Shown: positions 7,709-15,629, counted from the stretch's first letter. The stretch: DNA of 30,697 bases from CAYYEF01 sp964470825 (GCA_964470825.1 CAYYEF010000004.1:1-30697), one strand, 5' to 3'. The notes: generated by a model not told the origin, from the letters alone. Made by a program: numbers and translations.

Positions 7709-8287
7709 ATGAAAAAAATAATGATTCTAGCGATTTTTATCGCTCTTGGTTTGATTGAAAAAGTTTCGGCACAGTCAGTCAACAGTTTCTTTTATGCAAG
7801 CGGTCCTAACAACCCTAGCTATATTTCTCAAGGAAGTGACACCCTTTTAACTGAAACCGGCTGGACTTTTTTAAAGCCCAAAAAAGCTTATTTCAATAAA
7901 AACTCTATTTATTTGGAAATGGTTTCAAAAATCAATCCATTAAATATAAAATATTGGAGTATATCTTTGCAGTTACCAGAAGATCAGCCTCTTAAGAAAG
8001 GGAATTATGTTGGACACCGTTTTCCTTTTCAGGGCAAAGATTACGCTGGTTTTGATTGGTCTGGAAATGGAAGAGGTTTGAATACCTCAACAAGTTACTT
8101 TAATATTTTGGAAGTAGAATATTCTCCAGATGGAAAAGAGGTTGTAAAAATTGCAGTGGACTTTATCCAGTTTGAGGAAACTTGGAACAAAGTAGTTTTG
8201 GATAAAGAGATTGATCGATGGGGTTACGGCTCATATCGTTATAATTCAAGTCTACCAATCTCCAAGAAAGATATATTTTCTAAGTGA
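7709..8287 (+). CDS. Secreted protein of unknown function
   Basis: I do not recognise this 192-residue protein. It opens with a classical signal peptide (MKKIMILAIFIALGLIEKVSA, cut across residues 1-21) with probable cleavage before QSVNS. The mature part is rich in aromatic residues, Gly and Ser (for example FFYASGPNNPSY, GFDWSGNGRGLN, WGYGSYRYNSS), consistent with a compact beta-rich secreted domain. No Cys pairs and no catalytic motif are evident. It sits alone between its own promoter (7641-7669) and its own strong terminator (8296-8324). Its base composition and codon choice are visibly less AT-rich than its neighbours, so it looks like an independent cassette, possibly acquired. Confidence 0.7.
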   Translation: MKKIMILAIFIALGLIEKVSAQSVNSFFYASGPNNPSYISQGSDTLLTETGWTFLKPKKAYFNKNSIYLEMVSKINPLNIKYWSISLQLPEDQPLKKGNYVGHRFPFQGKDYAGFDWSGNGRGLNTSTSYFNILEVEYSPDGKEVVKIAVDFIQFEETWNKVVLDKEIDRWGYGSYRYNSSLPISKKDIFSK

Positions 8288-8295
8288 AATCAAGT

Positions 8296-8324
8296 CTCCC
8301 CGACAAGTGTCGAGGGAGCTTTTT
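8296..8324 (+). terminator. Intrinsic terminator after the secreted protein gene
   Basis: The stem CTCCCCGACA (8296-8305) pairs with TGTCGAGGGAG (8308-8318) with one bulged A, giving ten base pairs. After C8319 come five T residues (8320-8324). Confidence 0.88.
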
Positions 8325-8326
8325 AT

Positions 8327-8355
8327 TTGACAAAAAAGCATTTTTAGTTTATTAT
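8327..8355 (+). promoter_or_regulatory. Promoter of the DEAD-box helicase gene
   Basis: TTGACA (8327-8332) and TATTAT (8350-8355) are separated by 17 nt. This places the start site near 8362 and gives a leader of about 80 nt before the ATG at 8440. Confidence 0.7.
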
Positions 8356-8389
8356 ATTTAAACGTATTAACACATTGAATGTCGAACTA

Positions 8390-8424
8390 ACTAGTATCGC
8401 TGTTCAAGATTAAACGATATTAGT
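8390..8424 (+). promoter_or_regulatory. Stem-loop in the helicase 5' leader
   Basis: ACTAGTATCG (8390-8399) pairs with CGATATTAGT (8415-8424) over ten positions with one G-U wobble, leaving a 15-nt loop. It lies 15 nt before the ATG at 8440. Its likely use is translational or mRNA-stability control, for instance by temperature or by the helicase itself; this is inference. Confidence 0.55.
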
Positions 8425-8439
8425 AAATAAAGATATTTT

Positions 8440-9903
8440 ATGTATAACTCATCAAGTAGTGGGCGATCTTCAGGTCGTGCCAATGGTTCAAGAAGTAATT
8501 CTTCTGGACGTTTTAAAAGACCAGCTAGAAAAGATTCTAACGGCTCTTCTTTTAATGTTTCTACAAATAAAAATAAAGTTTTTGGCGTAGTTTCAAAAGA
8601 AGGTTCAAGATCAGAAAATAGTGATTCTCGTAATTATTCATCAAATCGAAGCGGAGATCGAAAAAATGATAGACGTGGAGGATTTTCTGCTAGTCGTGGT
8701 GGAAATCGCGGAGGTTTTTCTAGTAGAAGCCGAGGAGGATTTTCTGGAGGAGGTCGGGGCGGAGGTAGATCTGGTGGTAGAAGATTTCAAGGAAAATATA
8801 TTAGTGAAGAAAAATTTATTAATAAGAATCCTAAAACAAAAGAGCAAATTGCTTATACTCCCAATCATACATTTGCTGATTTTGGTTTCGATACTGGTCT
8901 TGTTTCAAACCTAACTAAAAAAGGATATGTTCATCCAACTCGTATTCAAGACGAATCAATTCCACATCTAATGGAAGGAAAAAATGTTGTTGGACTTGCG
9001 AATACAGGTTCAGGAAAAACAGCAGCTTTTTCTTTACCAATTATTCATAAATTAAAAAATAGAAAAGATCGAAAGACTGCACTGATTATTGCTCCTACTA
9101 GAGAACTAGCTAATCAAATAGAGGATGAAATTAGAATTTTTGCTCAAGGGCTAGGAATTTATACCGCTTTGTGTGTTGGTGGAATGAGTATTAGTTTTCA
9201 AAAACGTGCTTTGTATAAAAATCCACAAATTATAATTGGTACACCAGGACGATTAAAGGATTTATTTAATCAAAAATCTCTTAACTTAAAAAATGTCGGT
9301 ACTCTTGTTTTGGACGAAGCTGATCGAATGCTTGATATGGGATTTCTAAAAGATATTGAATTTATTATTTCTCAATTAGCAGAAAAACCACAGTCATTGT
9401 GTTTTAGTGCTACAATCACACCTGACATTTCAAAAATTATCGACAAAATTATGCCAGAGCATGTCACAATTTCTGTGCGAACTAGCGAGACTGGTGAGCA
9501 TATTGCTCAAGACGTTATTAAAGTAACATCAGGCGATCATAAATTGGGTATGCTTTTGAAAATGTTGGCAGAGCCTCATTTCGAAAAAGTTCTAATTTTC
9601 GGAGAAATGAAACATAGTGTTCAAAGACTTGCTGAAACTTTAACAGAGGCAGGATTCCCAGCAGAAGCTATTCATGGAAATAAAACTCAAGCTCAAAGAA
9701 ATAGAGCACTTTCAGCTTTTAAAACTGGTAAGGTAAATGTTTTGGTTGCTACAGATGTGGCTGCAAGAGGTCTAGATATTCCAAATGTTAGTCATGTGAT
9801 TAACTTCGATAAACCTAATTCATATGAAGACTATATTCACAGAATTGGGAGAACGGGAAGAGCTGGCAGAGAAGGACAGGCTTATACTTTTATTCAACAC
9901 TAA
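8440..9903 (+). CDS. DEAD-box ATP-dependent RNA helicase with RGG/SR-rich N-terminus
   Basis: This 487-residue helicase unwinds RNA duplexes with ATP. Residues 1-115 are a low-complexity Ser/Arg/Gly tract with RGG-like repeats (for example RGGFSSRSRGGFSGGGRGGG at about 91-110), likely disordered and RNA-binding. The core follows in order: Q motif (HPTRIQDESIP, about 165-175), motif I ANTGSGKT (187-194), Ia PTREL, Ib TPGR, II DEAD (292-295), III SAT (323-325), V ATDVAARGLD and VI HRIGRTGRAG. The protein ends about ten residues after motif VI, so it has no C-terminal extension of the DbpA/RhlE kind. The RGG tract sits at the N-terminus instead of the usual C-terminus. A structured leader and strong promoter suggest regulated expression, as for cold-shock helicases. 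Confidence 0.95.
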   Translation: MYNSSSSGRSSGRANGSRSNSSGRFKRPARKDSNGSSFNVSTNKNKVFGVVSKEGSRSENSDSRNYSSNRSGDRKNDRRGGFSASRGGNRGGFSSRSRGGFSGGGRGGGRSGGRRFQGKYISEEKFINKNPKTKEQIAYTPNHTFADFGFDTGLVSNLTKKGYVHPTRIQDESIPHLMEGKNVVGLANTGSGKTAAFSLPIIHKLKNRKDRKTALIIAPTRELANQIEDEIRIFAQGLGIYTALCVGGMSISFQKRALYKNPQIIIGTPGRLKDLFNQKSLNLKNVGTLVLDEADRMLDMGFLKDIEFIISQLAEKPQSLCFSATITPDISKIIDKIMPEHVTISVRTSETGEHIAQDVIKVTSGDHKLGMLLKMLAEPHFEKVLIFGEMKHSVQRLAETLTEAGFPAEAIHGNKTQAQRNRALSAFKTGKVNVLVATDVAARGLDIPNVSHVINFDKPNSYEDYIHRIGRTGRAGREGQAYTFIQH

Positions 9904-9927
9904 TTAAATATGGAATAAATAAAAAAT

Positions 9928-9950
9928 CGCGACACAAATCGCGTTTTTTT
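9928..9950. terminator. Bidirectional intrinsic terminator
   Basis: CGCGA (9928-9932) pairs with TCGCG (9939-9943) around a 6-nt loop, with A-rich sequence on the left (9921-9926) and seven T on the right (9944-9950). It separates the convergent helicase (+) and membrane protein (-) genes and can work for both. Confidence 0.8.
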
Positions 9951-9952
9951 AT

Positions 9953-10600
9953 TTAATCATCACTGTATCTGGTTCCTGTAAACATCCAAGTAAATAAAGA
10001 GAGAAGAGTATAGAAAAGCATATGAATTGATATTGAGTACCAAAGTGAGTTTGTTGTTACAATTAAAAATGTGAAAATAGGTGCTCCAAGCAATGACCAT
10101 TTTAAATAAGTCATCCCAATTTTTCTACCTTGTAAAAATATTAATGGAATATGTGCCAAGATAAAAGATAAAATGAAGAAAATAATTGTTTCTGGTATTA
10201 AACCATATTTATCAACTACAATTATAAAAACAGCTCCTAAAAAAGTTTGTTGAAAACCTATTTCAAATAATTTAGGAATAATATATTTTTGATCTAGAAG
10301 TTTCCAATAGGCTCTGTCGGTAGTCATGTCTAAATTTGGACCACGAAATAGATCTTTAAGAATTTTATATGAAATGAAAGTAATGGTAATTATTATAATG
10401 AAAAAAATAGTTGAAAGTATTGATGGTGTAAAAAGAGTTGCAATCTTAGGATAAATAAAAATAAGAGCCAGGCTTGAAAAAAAGAAATAAAGGGAAGTTC
10501 TTAGGGCATGTTGTGTATATTCTAATTTTTTATCATCCCATTTTTGATAAATACCCCAAAATAAAAGAGATAAAAAAATAATTAATCCTAAAGAATTCAT
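9953..10600 (-). CDS. Polytopic membrane protein, possibly a degenerate CPBP-family member
   Basis: This 215-residue integral membrane protein has about six hydrophobic segments. I place the start at the ATG at 10600, because a TAAAAT box (10608-10613) ends exactly 7 nt before it; a TTG 3 nt upstream is the alternative. The second half shows an arrangement reminiscent of CPBP (Abi/CAAX-protease-like) intramembrane proteins: FEIGFQQTFLGAVF where the family has EExxxR, FILAH where it has FxxxH, and a later His in SISIHMLFY. The second Glu and the Arg of the first motif are missing, so protease activity is doubtful. The family link is tentative. The gene is divergent from pyrD, with overlapping promoter regions in 10601-10645. 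Confidence 0.6.
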   Translation of the reverse strand: MNSLGLIIFLSLLFWGIYQKWDDKKLEYTQHALRTSLYFFFSSLALIFIYPKIATLFTPSILSTIFFIIIITITFISYKILKDLFRGPNLDMTTDRAYWKLLDQKYIIPKLFEIGFQQTFLGAVFIIVVDKYGLIPETIIFFILSFILAHIPLIFLQGRKIGMTYLKWSLLGAPIFTFLIVTTNSLWYSISIHMLFYTLLSLFTWMFTGTRYSDD

Positions 10601-10607
10601 CAATGAT

Positions 10608-10631
10608 ATTTTATCATAATTAGGTTATAAT
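10608..10631. promoter_or_regulatory. Divergent -10 boxes between the membrane protein gene and pyrD
   Basis: On the minus strand TAAAAT (10608-10613) ends 7 nt before the ATG at 10600. On the plus strand TATAAT (10626-10631) ends 14 nt before the ATG at 10646. The two genes therefore share a 45-nt divergent control region. Confidence 0.5.
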
Positions 10632-10645
10632 ACTCCAATCTTTAT

Positions 10646-11779
10646 ATGAAAGATTTTATTTTTAAACTAAAATCATTATTTTTAAATTTGGGTTATAAAT
10701 TTATTGCCAAACAATATTTTTTTGCTCAGGACCCAGAAAGAGTACATGATAATATGATATCTTTAGGAAAATTTTTAGGTAGATTCAATTTATTTAACCT
10801 AATTATTAATTTAACTTTTAGTTATCATTCAAAAAATCTAGAGACAAATCTTTGTGGATTAAATCTTAAAAATCCGATTGGTCTCGCCGCGGGTTTTGAT
10901 AAAGATGCTGAAATTACAAATATTTTACCTTCAGTTGGGTTTGGTTTTGTTGAAGTTGGTTCTGTGACTGGTAAAAAATGTGAAGGTAATGCTAAACCTC
11001 GTCTATGGCGTTTGCCAAAATCAAAAAGCCTTGTTGTATATTATGGTTTAAAAAATAAAGGTTGTGATGAAATAGTTGAAAGAATTAAAAAAAATAAAAA
11101 TAAATTTAAAATCCCTGTTGGTTTTAGTGTTGCCATGACTAATATTCCAGAAAATGCACAAGTTGAAAGTGCTATAAATGATTATTTTTATGCTTTTGAA
11201 AAAGTTTCTGAAATTGCTGAATACATAACTATAAATATTAGCTGTCCTAACATTACTTGTGGTGAAGAAAAATTATTTTTAGTGCCAGAAAATTTAGAAA
11301 AACTTTTAACAAAAATGGATCAAATAAAATTTGAAAAACCTGTTTTTGTAAAAATGTCTCCAGACTTAGAATTAAAAAACATTGATGAAATTTTAGAGGT
11401 TTTAGATAGACATAGAGTATCTGGAATTATTTGTGCAAACTTAACAAAAAAAAGAGACCATAATTTAGTATTAGAAAAAGATATTCCAGAAAATGGTGGA
11501 TTGAGTGGCGTCCCGGTAAGAGATGCTTCTGATAAATTATTGGCATATATATATAAAAAAGCCGGACATAGGTTTATCTTAATCGGTTGTGGTGGAATAT
11601 TTTCTGCTAAGGATGCTTATAGGAAGATTAGATTGGGGGCAAGTGCTGTTCAGTTGATAACCGGAATGATCTATATTGGCCCACAGCTTATTGGAGATAT
11701 TAATTTTGAACTAAACAAAATGATCAAGAGAGATGGTTTTAAAAATATTTCAGAGGTTGTTGGGATTGATAATTTATAA
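10646..11779 (+). CDS. pyrD: Dihydroorotate dehydrogenase (class 2-like)
   Basis: This FMN enzyme oxidises dihydroorotate to orotate in pyrimidine synthesis. At 377 residues, with an N-terminal helical extension (1-50, including AQDPERVHD), it resembles membrane-associated quinone-dependent class 2 enzymes. Barrel motifs are present: LNLKNPIGLAAGFDKDAE (73-89), FVEVGSVTGK (101-110), PRLWRLP, NISCPN (197-202), FVKMSPD, GLSGVPVRDAS and IGCGGIFSAKDAYRKI. The catalytic-base position in NISCPN is Cys200; class 2 enzymes normally have Ser there, and Cys is the class 1 residue. The substrate loop reads YYGLKNKG rather than the usual GFNNxG. No other pyrimidine gene is near. The leader is short, with TATAAT 14 nt before the ATG. 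Confidence 0.9.
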   Translation: MKDFIFKLKSLFLNLGYKFIAKQYFFAQDPERVHDNMISLGKFLGRFNLFNLIINLTFSYHSKNLETNLCGLNLKNPIGLAAGFDKDAEITNILPSVGFGFVEVGSVTGKKCEGNAKPRLWRLPKSKSLVVYYGLKNKGCDEIVERIKKNKNKFKIPVGFSVAMTNIPENAQVESAINDYFYAFEKVSEIAEYITINISCPNITCGEEKLFLVPENLEKLLTKMDQIKFEKPVFVKMSPDLELKNIDEILEVLDRHRVSGIICANLTKKRDHNLVLEKDIPENGGLSGVPVRDASDKLLAYIYKKAGHRFILIGCGGIFSAKDAYRKIRLGASAVQLITGMIYIGPQLIGDINFELNKMIKRDGFKNISEVVGIDNL

Positions 11780-11802
11780 ACAAAAATAAACCTATTTTAA
11801 GG

Positions 11803-11830
11803 TTGACTTTTTGCTATAATTGTGTATACT
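11803..11830 (+). promoter_or_regulatory. Promoter of the RRM protein gene
   Basis: TTGACT (11803-11808) and TATACT (11825-11830) are separated by 16 nt. Transcription from about 11837 gives a leader of roughly 110 nt. Confidence 0.7.
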
Positions 11831-11836
11831 TATCCT

Positions 11837-11918
11837 CAAGTAAGTTAATCCTCGTTGCTTCGCCCGTGCGTAAGATCACAAGTCTCTATGTCACCCGATC
11901 AAAGGATTGGTTGGCTTG
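11837..11918 (+). promoter_or_regulatory. Structured 5' leader of the RRM protein gene
   Basis: Bases 11837-11851 (CAAGTAAGTTAATCC) pair in register with 11904-11918 (GGATTGGTTGGCTTG), 14 of 15 positions including four G-U wobbles, closing a 52-nt domain. Inside it CTTCGC (11858-11863) pairs with GCG-T-AAG (11868-11874). The stem begins at the predicted transcription start. The many wobbles would suit a temperature- or protein-sensitive switch; this is inference. Confidence 0.55.
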
Positions 11919-11947
11919 CTTAAAGATTATAAAATTAAGTATATAGA

Positions 11948-12208
11948 ATGAACAAAAAATTGTATGTAGGTGGTCTTCCTTACAAGACTACTGAACAAGA
12001 ATTAGCAGCAGAATTTTCAAAGGCCGGTGAAGTTGTTTCAGCAAGAATTATCACTGACCGTGAAACTCGAAGATCACGAGGATTCGGTTTCGTTGAAATG
12101 TCAACTGAAGACGAAGCAGCTAAAGCTATCGAAATGTTCAATGGAACAGATTTCGGTGGCCGAAATATCTTGGTTACAGAAGCAAAGCCTGACACAAACA
12201 GACGATAA
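11948..12208 (+). CDS. Single-RRM RNA-binding protein
   Basis: This 86-residue protein is essentially one RNA recognition motif. RNP2 is KLYVGGLP (4-11) and RNP1 is RGFGFVEM (about 44-51), with the aromatic residues that stack on RNA bases intact. It resembles the small Rbp proteins of cyanobacteria and other bacteria, which bind RNA and are often cold-induced. Codon use is less AT-rich than neighbours, as expected for a highly expressed gene. It has its own strong promoter, a long structured leader (11837-11918) and its own terminator (12236-12261), so it is a monocistronic, probably post-transcriptionally controlled gene. Confidence 0.93.
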   Translation: MNKKLYVGGLPYKTTEQELAAEFSKAGEVVSARIITDRETRRSRGFGFVEMSTEDEAAKAIEMFNGTDFGGRNILVTEAKPDTNRR

Positions 12209-12235
12209 AATAATTAATATTATTTTTAGAAGAAG

Positions 12236-12261
12236 CTACTCCAGAAATGGGGTGGTTTTTT
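12236..12261 (+). terminator. Intrinsic terminator after the RRM gene
   Basis: CTACTCC (12236-12242) pairs with GGGGTGG (12249-12255), seven pairs with two G-U wobbles and a 6-nt loop, followed by six T (12256-12261). Confidence 0.75.
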
Positions 12262-12301
12262 CTTTATTAAAATTTCATAACCTATTTTTATAATTATATT
12301 T

Positions 12302-13693
12302 ATGAAAATTGAAAAAATATTTATCATTGGTATTGGAGGAAAGGGTTTGAATGGAATTGCTCAGGTCTGTTTACAAAAGGGTATTTGTGTTTCTGGAGTA
12401 GATATTAAAAAAACAGATGAAACTGAGGCTTTAGAAAAAATGGGAGCTAATGTTTTTTACAAACATTCATTTGAAAATTTAAATAATAGTTTTGATGTTG
12501 TTATCTATTCCTCAATTATAAAAGAAGATTGTCCCGAAATAATCCAGGCTCATAAATTAAAAATCCCAATAATTAAAAGAGCCGAATTTTTAAAAGAGCT
12601 TACTAAAAATACATTCAGAATTTCTATAGCAGGTAGTCATGGAAAAAGTACTACAACAGCCATTGCTGGACTTTCTTTAGTGTATGCCGATAAAAACCCG
12701 GATATTTATTGCGGTGCTTTTATTAAAGAACTTGGTTCATATAACCGCGTCGGCTCTGGAGAAATTTCAGTAGTAGAATCGTGTGAATTTGATAGATCAT
12801 TTTTTGAATTGATTGGTGATGCCACAATTATTACTTCTCTTGAAAAGAGTCATTTGGAATATTATAAAGATGAGCCCGAGATGCTTATTGCTTTTAGAAC
12901 TTTTGTTCAAAAGCACTCAGACTTTGCTCCAATTATTGTAAATGGTGACGATATAAATATTCGAAGGGTGATTGTTCCTTATCAAAATTCTAAAAAAATT
13001 ATTACTTATGGATTTAATTCTTCAAACGATTACACCATTAAAAATATTTTGCTAGAGAATAATAGGACTATTTTTAGTGTCTACAAAGGTTCAAATATTA
13101 TTATTAAAGATTTATCAATAAATATTCCAGGACTCTATAATGTTCTAAATTTTACAGCCCTCGTTGTTTTATTTAATGAATTTTCTTTTAACTTTAAGGG
13201 CATTGGTCAGGTCTCCAATCATTTTAATGGGGTGGGACGTCGTTTTGAAATTTCTAAAACAAATGATGGTAAAATATTTGTTGATGATTTTGCCCATCAT
13301 CCAACACAAGTTAAAAATTTATTTTATGGTTTAAAACAATTTTATCCAAATCATAAAATTTGCGCTGTTTTCCAGCCAAGACAATTTAATCTTATTAAAA
13401 ATTTTTTGAGAGAATATGGTCAAAGTTTCAAATTAGCAGATGAGGTAATTTTGACTGATATTGTCCCGGCTTTGGGGGATACCGATTCTGATATTAAATC
13501 TTTAAAATCAGATGATGTGGTAAATTCTATAAAGTGTTATTCAGGAAAAACTGCTAAAATCTACAATAAGTTTGAGGAAATTGTGAATTATCTAAAAAAT
13601 ACACTAAAAGAGAATACAGTAATAGCCACTATTGGAGCTGGAGACATCTATAAAATCAAGGATTTATATGTTAAAAAGCTTAATTTTAATTAG
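12302..13693 (+). CDS. murC: UDP-N-acetylmuramate--L-alanine ligase
   Basis: This 463-residue cytoplasmic Mur ligase adds L-Ala to UDP-MurNAc, the first amino acid of the peptidoglycan stem peptide, using ATP. The N-terminal nucleotide-sugar domain has IGIGGKGLNGIA (9-20); the ATP loop is AGSHGKSTT (110-118); the C-terminal domain shows FVDDFAHHPTQ, a VFQPRQF segment and the closing GAGDIY. These fit MurC (and its relative Mpl) rather than MurD/E/F. GIGGKGLNGIA is closer to the MurC than to the Mpl motif, and murD follows 18 nt later. The loop VFQPRQFN deviates from the usual FQPHRYTR. TATAAT (12289-12294) ends 7 nt before the ATG and no Shine-Dalgarno sequence is seen, suggesting a leaderless mRNA. 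Confidence 0.88.
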   Translation: MKIEKIFIIGIGGKGLNGIAQVCLQKGICVSGVDIKKTDETEALEKMGANVFYKHSFENLNNSFDVVIYSSIIKEDCPEIIQAHKLKIPIIKRAEFLKELTKNTFRISIAGSHGKSTTTAIAGLSLVYADKNPDIYCGAFIKELGSYNRVGSGEISVVESCEFDRSFFELIGDATIITSLEKSHLEYYKDEPEMLIAFRTFVQKHSDFAPIIVNGDDINIRRVIVPYQNSKKIITYGFNSSNDYTIKNILLENNRTIFSVYKGSNIIIKDLSINIPGLYNVLNFTALVVLFNEFSFNFKGIGQVSNHFNGVGRRFEISKTNDGKIFVDDFAHHPTQVKNLFYGLKQFYPNHKICAVFQPRQFNLIKNFLREYGQSFKLADEVILTDIVPALGDTDSDIKSLKSDDVVNSIKCYSGKTAKIYNKFEEIVNYLKNTLKENTVIATIGAGDIYKIKDLYVKKLNFN

Positions 13694-13711
13694 TGTATAA
13701 TATTAAGTAAT

Positions 13712-15109
13712 ATGGATTATAAAAAAGTATTAGTTATAGGTTTTGGAGTCACCGGTCAGGCAATTGTTAATTTTTTAACTTATAAAAAAATTAATCATAC
13801 CGTTGTAGATTCAAAACCATTAGAAAATTTTGACAGTAATTTAATTAATAAATTTAAAGAAAGTAGTCTAACAGAATTTATTCTTGGGGTTAATGATCTA
13901 GATAATCTTTCTGATTATGATTTGATTATGACTAGTCCGGGTGTTTCTTATTTACATAATCCAATTCTACAAAAAGCCTTAGCGGAAAAAATTGAAATTA
14001 AAAATGATATAACCTTATTTTTAGAAGAGTGGAAAAAAATAGGAAAGACGATTGCTGTAACCGGTTCAAATGGTAAAAGTACTATTGTTACTTTAATTTA
14101 TAAAATGGTTTTGGCTAGCGGTAATAAAGCTATTTTAGTAGGGAATATTGGAAAATCACCACTTGATTATTTAGTAGAAGAGCAAGAGATGGGAACTATT
14201 GCTGTACTTGAATTATCTAGTTATCAATTAGAAAGTTTTAAACCTGAGCATGCAGTTGACGTAGCTATTCTAGCTAATTTATCTTCAAATCATCTAGATC
14301 ATTATGATGGCGATTTTAAAAAATATGCTATGGCTAAAATTAAAATTGCCCAACCTCAAAAAACTAAATTGATAATAAATGCTGATAATGAAGAGACACA
14401 AAAATATTTAGGACAAAATTTAAAAGAATTTAAAAATAATCTATATGCTGTTTCTTTGAAGACTGATGTGTCAGAAGCTTCTCAAGATGGTGCCTATTCT
14501 AATTCTGAAGGAAATATCTTTATTCAGGCAAATCACGATATAGAATTTGACTACACAAAAGGTCTACAGGTTTTTGGACAACATAATTTATATAATATAG
14601 CTATGTCTATCCTAGCTTTTGATTTGTTGGGTTTGGAATATGGTGAAAAAATTGAGAAAACTATTAGAACATTTTCTGGTCTAGAACACCGTATTGAGTT
14701 TGTTAGAGAAATTGACGGTATTAAATTTATTAATGATTCCAAATCAACCACACCGGATTCTACAAGGGCAGCAATTGAAAGTTTTGGTCAGAATAAAAAT
14801 ATTATTTTAATTATGGGAGGTGATGATAAAGATATGGATTTTAAAGTTCTTGCTCCTTATTTAGAACAGTATATTAAAAAAGTAATTATTGTGCCTGGTA
14901 GTTCTGAGTCCAAAGTTATTAATTTATGTGAATTGGCAGAAGTGAATTTTGAAAAGGTTTCAGATATGCATGATGCTGTAATTAAGGCTAAAGAGTCATC
15001 AACTTCTGGTGATACCGTATTACTTTCACCATCTTCAAGTAGTTTAAATATGTTTAAAAATTTTGAACATCGTGGTTCTGAATTTAAAAAATATGTTAAT
15101 GAATTATAG
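13712..15109 (+). CDS. murD: UDP-N-acetylmuramoylalanine--D-glutamate ligase
   Basis: This 465-residue Mur ligase adds D-Glu to UDP-MurNAc-L-Ala in the cytoplasm. The Rossmann motif VLVIGFGVTGQA (6-17), the ATP loop AVTGSNGKST (115-124), ELSSYQLE, NHLDHYDG, FINDSKSTTPDST and the C-terminal LLSPSSSSLNMF identify MurD, together with its position after murC. Length is normal for the family. TATAAT (13696-13701) lies 10 nt before the ATG, so it may have a very short leader of its own as well as read-through from murC. Other peptidoglycan precursor genes are not in the window, though a VanY-like carboxypeptidase is at 28495-29366. Confidence 0.93.
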   Translation: MDYKKVLVIGFGVTGQAIVNFLTYKKINHTVVDSKPLENFDSNLINKFKESSLTEFILGVNDLDNLSDYDLIMTSPGVSYLHNPILQKALAEKIEIKNDITLFLEEWKKIGKTIAVTGSNGKSTIVTLIYKMVLASGNKAILVGNIGKSPLDYLVEEQEMGTIAVLELSSYQLESFKPEHAVDVAILANLSSNHLDHYDGDFKKYAMAKIKIAQPQKTKLIINADNEETQKYLGQNLKEFKNNLYAVSLKTDVSEASQDGAYSNSEGNIFIQANHDIEFDYTKGLQVFGQHNLYNIAMSILAFDLLGLEYGEKIEKTIRTFSGLEHRIEFVREIDGIKFINDSKSTTPDSTRAAIESFGQNKNIILIMGGDDKDMDFKVLAPYLEQYIKKVIIVPGSSESKVINLCELAEVNFEKVSDMHDAVIKAKESSTSGDTVLLSPSSSSLNMFKNFEHRGSEFKKYVNEL

Positions 15110-15135
15110 TTTTATTAAAATTTAAAGATATAATC

Positions 15136-15612
15136 ATGAAATTATTTTTTAATATATTTCACTGGCTTCGTAAAAAATATTGGAAAATTTTAAAAATTGA
15201 AACTTTCGGGGTTCGGGTTTTGGTTTTTAAAGATAATAAGGTTTTGTTAGTTAAACATAGATATGGAAATTTTTGGGTTATGCCTGGTGGTGGTATTAAC
15301 AAAAATGAAAATGCTACTCAGGCTGCTCTTAGAGAATTAAAAGAAGAGGCTGGAATAATCTCTGATCAAATTGATTTTAAGCTTGGTCAATATAAAAATA
15401 ATACCGGTGGTAAAAATGATAATATCTCATGTTTTGTTATAACTAACTTTAAAGAAATTGAAAATTTCAGAAGGAATTTTATAGATTATTTAGAGATAGG
15501 AGATATGGCTTGGTTTAATATTGAGAATCTCCCTAGTGACATTTCTGGTCCAACAAAGGCCCGGATATCTGAATTTTTAGCTGGAAAAAAGGATTTGGTT
15601 AGTACTTGGTAA
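15136..15612 (+). CDS. Nudix hydrolase
   Basis: This 158-residue enzyme of the Nudix superfamily hydrolyses a nucleoside diphosphate linked to another group. The full Nudix box is present (GGINKNENATQAALRELKEE-AG, about residues 55-76), with the REL and EE metal ligands. An N-terminal basic amphipathic stretch (1-25, rich in Lys, Phe and Trp) precedes the domain and could associate with membranes. The substrate cannot be inferred from the motif; 8-oxo-dGTP-type house-cleaning or NDP-sugar hydrolysis are both possible. A TATAAT (15129-15134) lies one base before the ATG, too close to serve this start; TAAAAT at 15116-15121 is a better -10 candidate. Confidence 0.9.
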   Translation: MKLFFNIFHWLRKKYWKILKIETFGVRVLVFKDNKVLLVKHRYGNFWVMPGGGINKNENATQAALRELKEEAGIISDQIDFKLGQYKNNTGGKNDNISCFVITNFKEIENFRRNFIDYLEIGDMAWFNIENLPSDISGPTKARISEFLAGKKDLVSTW

Positions 15613-15629
15613 AATGATAAAATTTAGTA

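Noticed and set aside
8621..8914. Frames on both strands inside the helicase RGG region
   Set aside because: They are repetitive low-complexity shadows of the Arg/Gly/Ser codons of the helicase.
11837..11918. tRNA or other classical structural RNA in the RRM leader
   Set aside because: No cloverleaf, anticodon arm or T-loop sequence is seen; it is better explained as an mRNA leader.
15129..15134. TATAAT directly before the Nudix ATG as its promoter
   Set aside because: It ends one base before the ATG, so transcription would start inside the gene.
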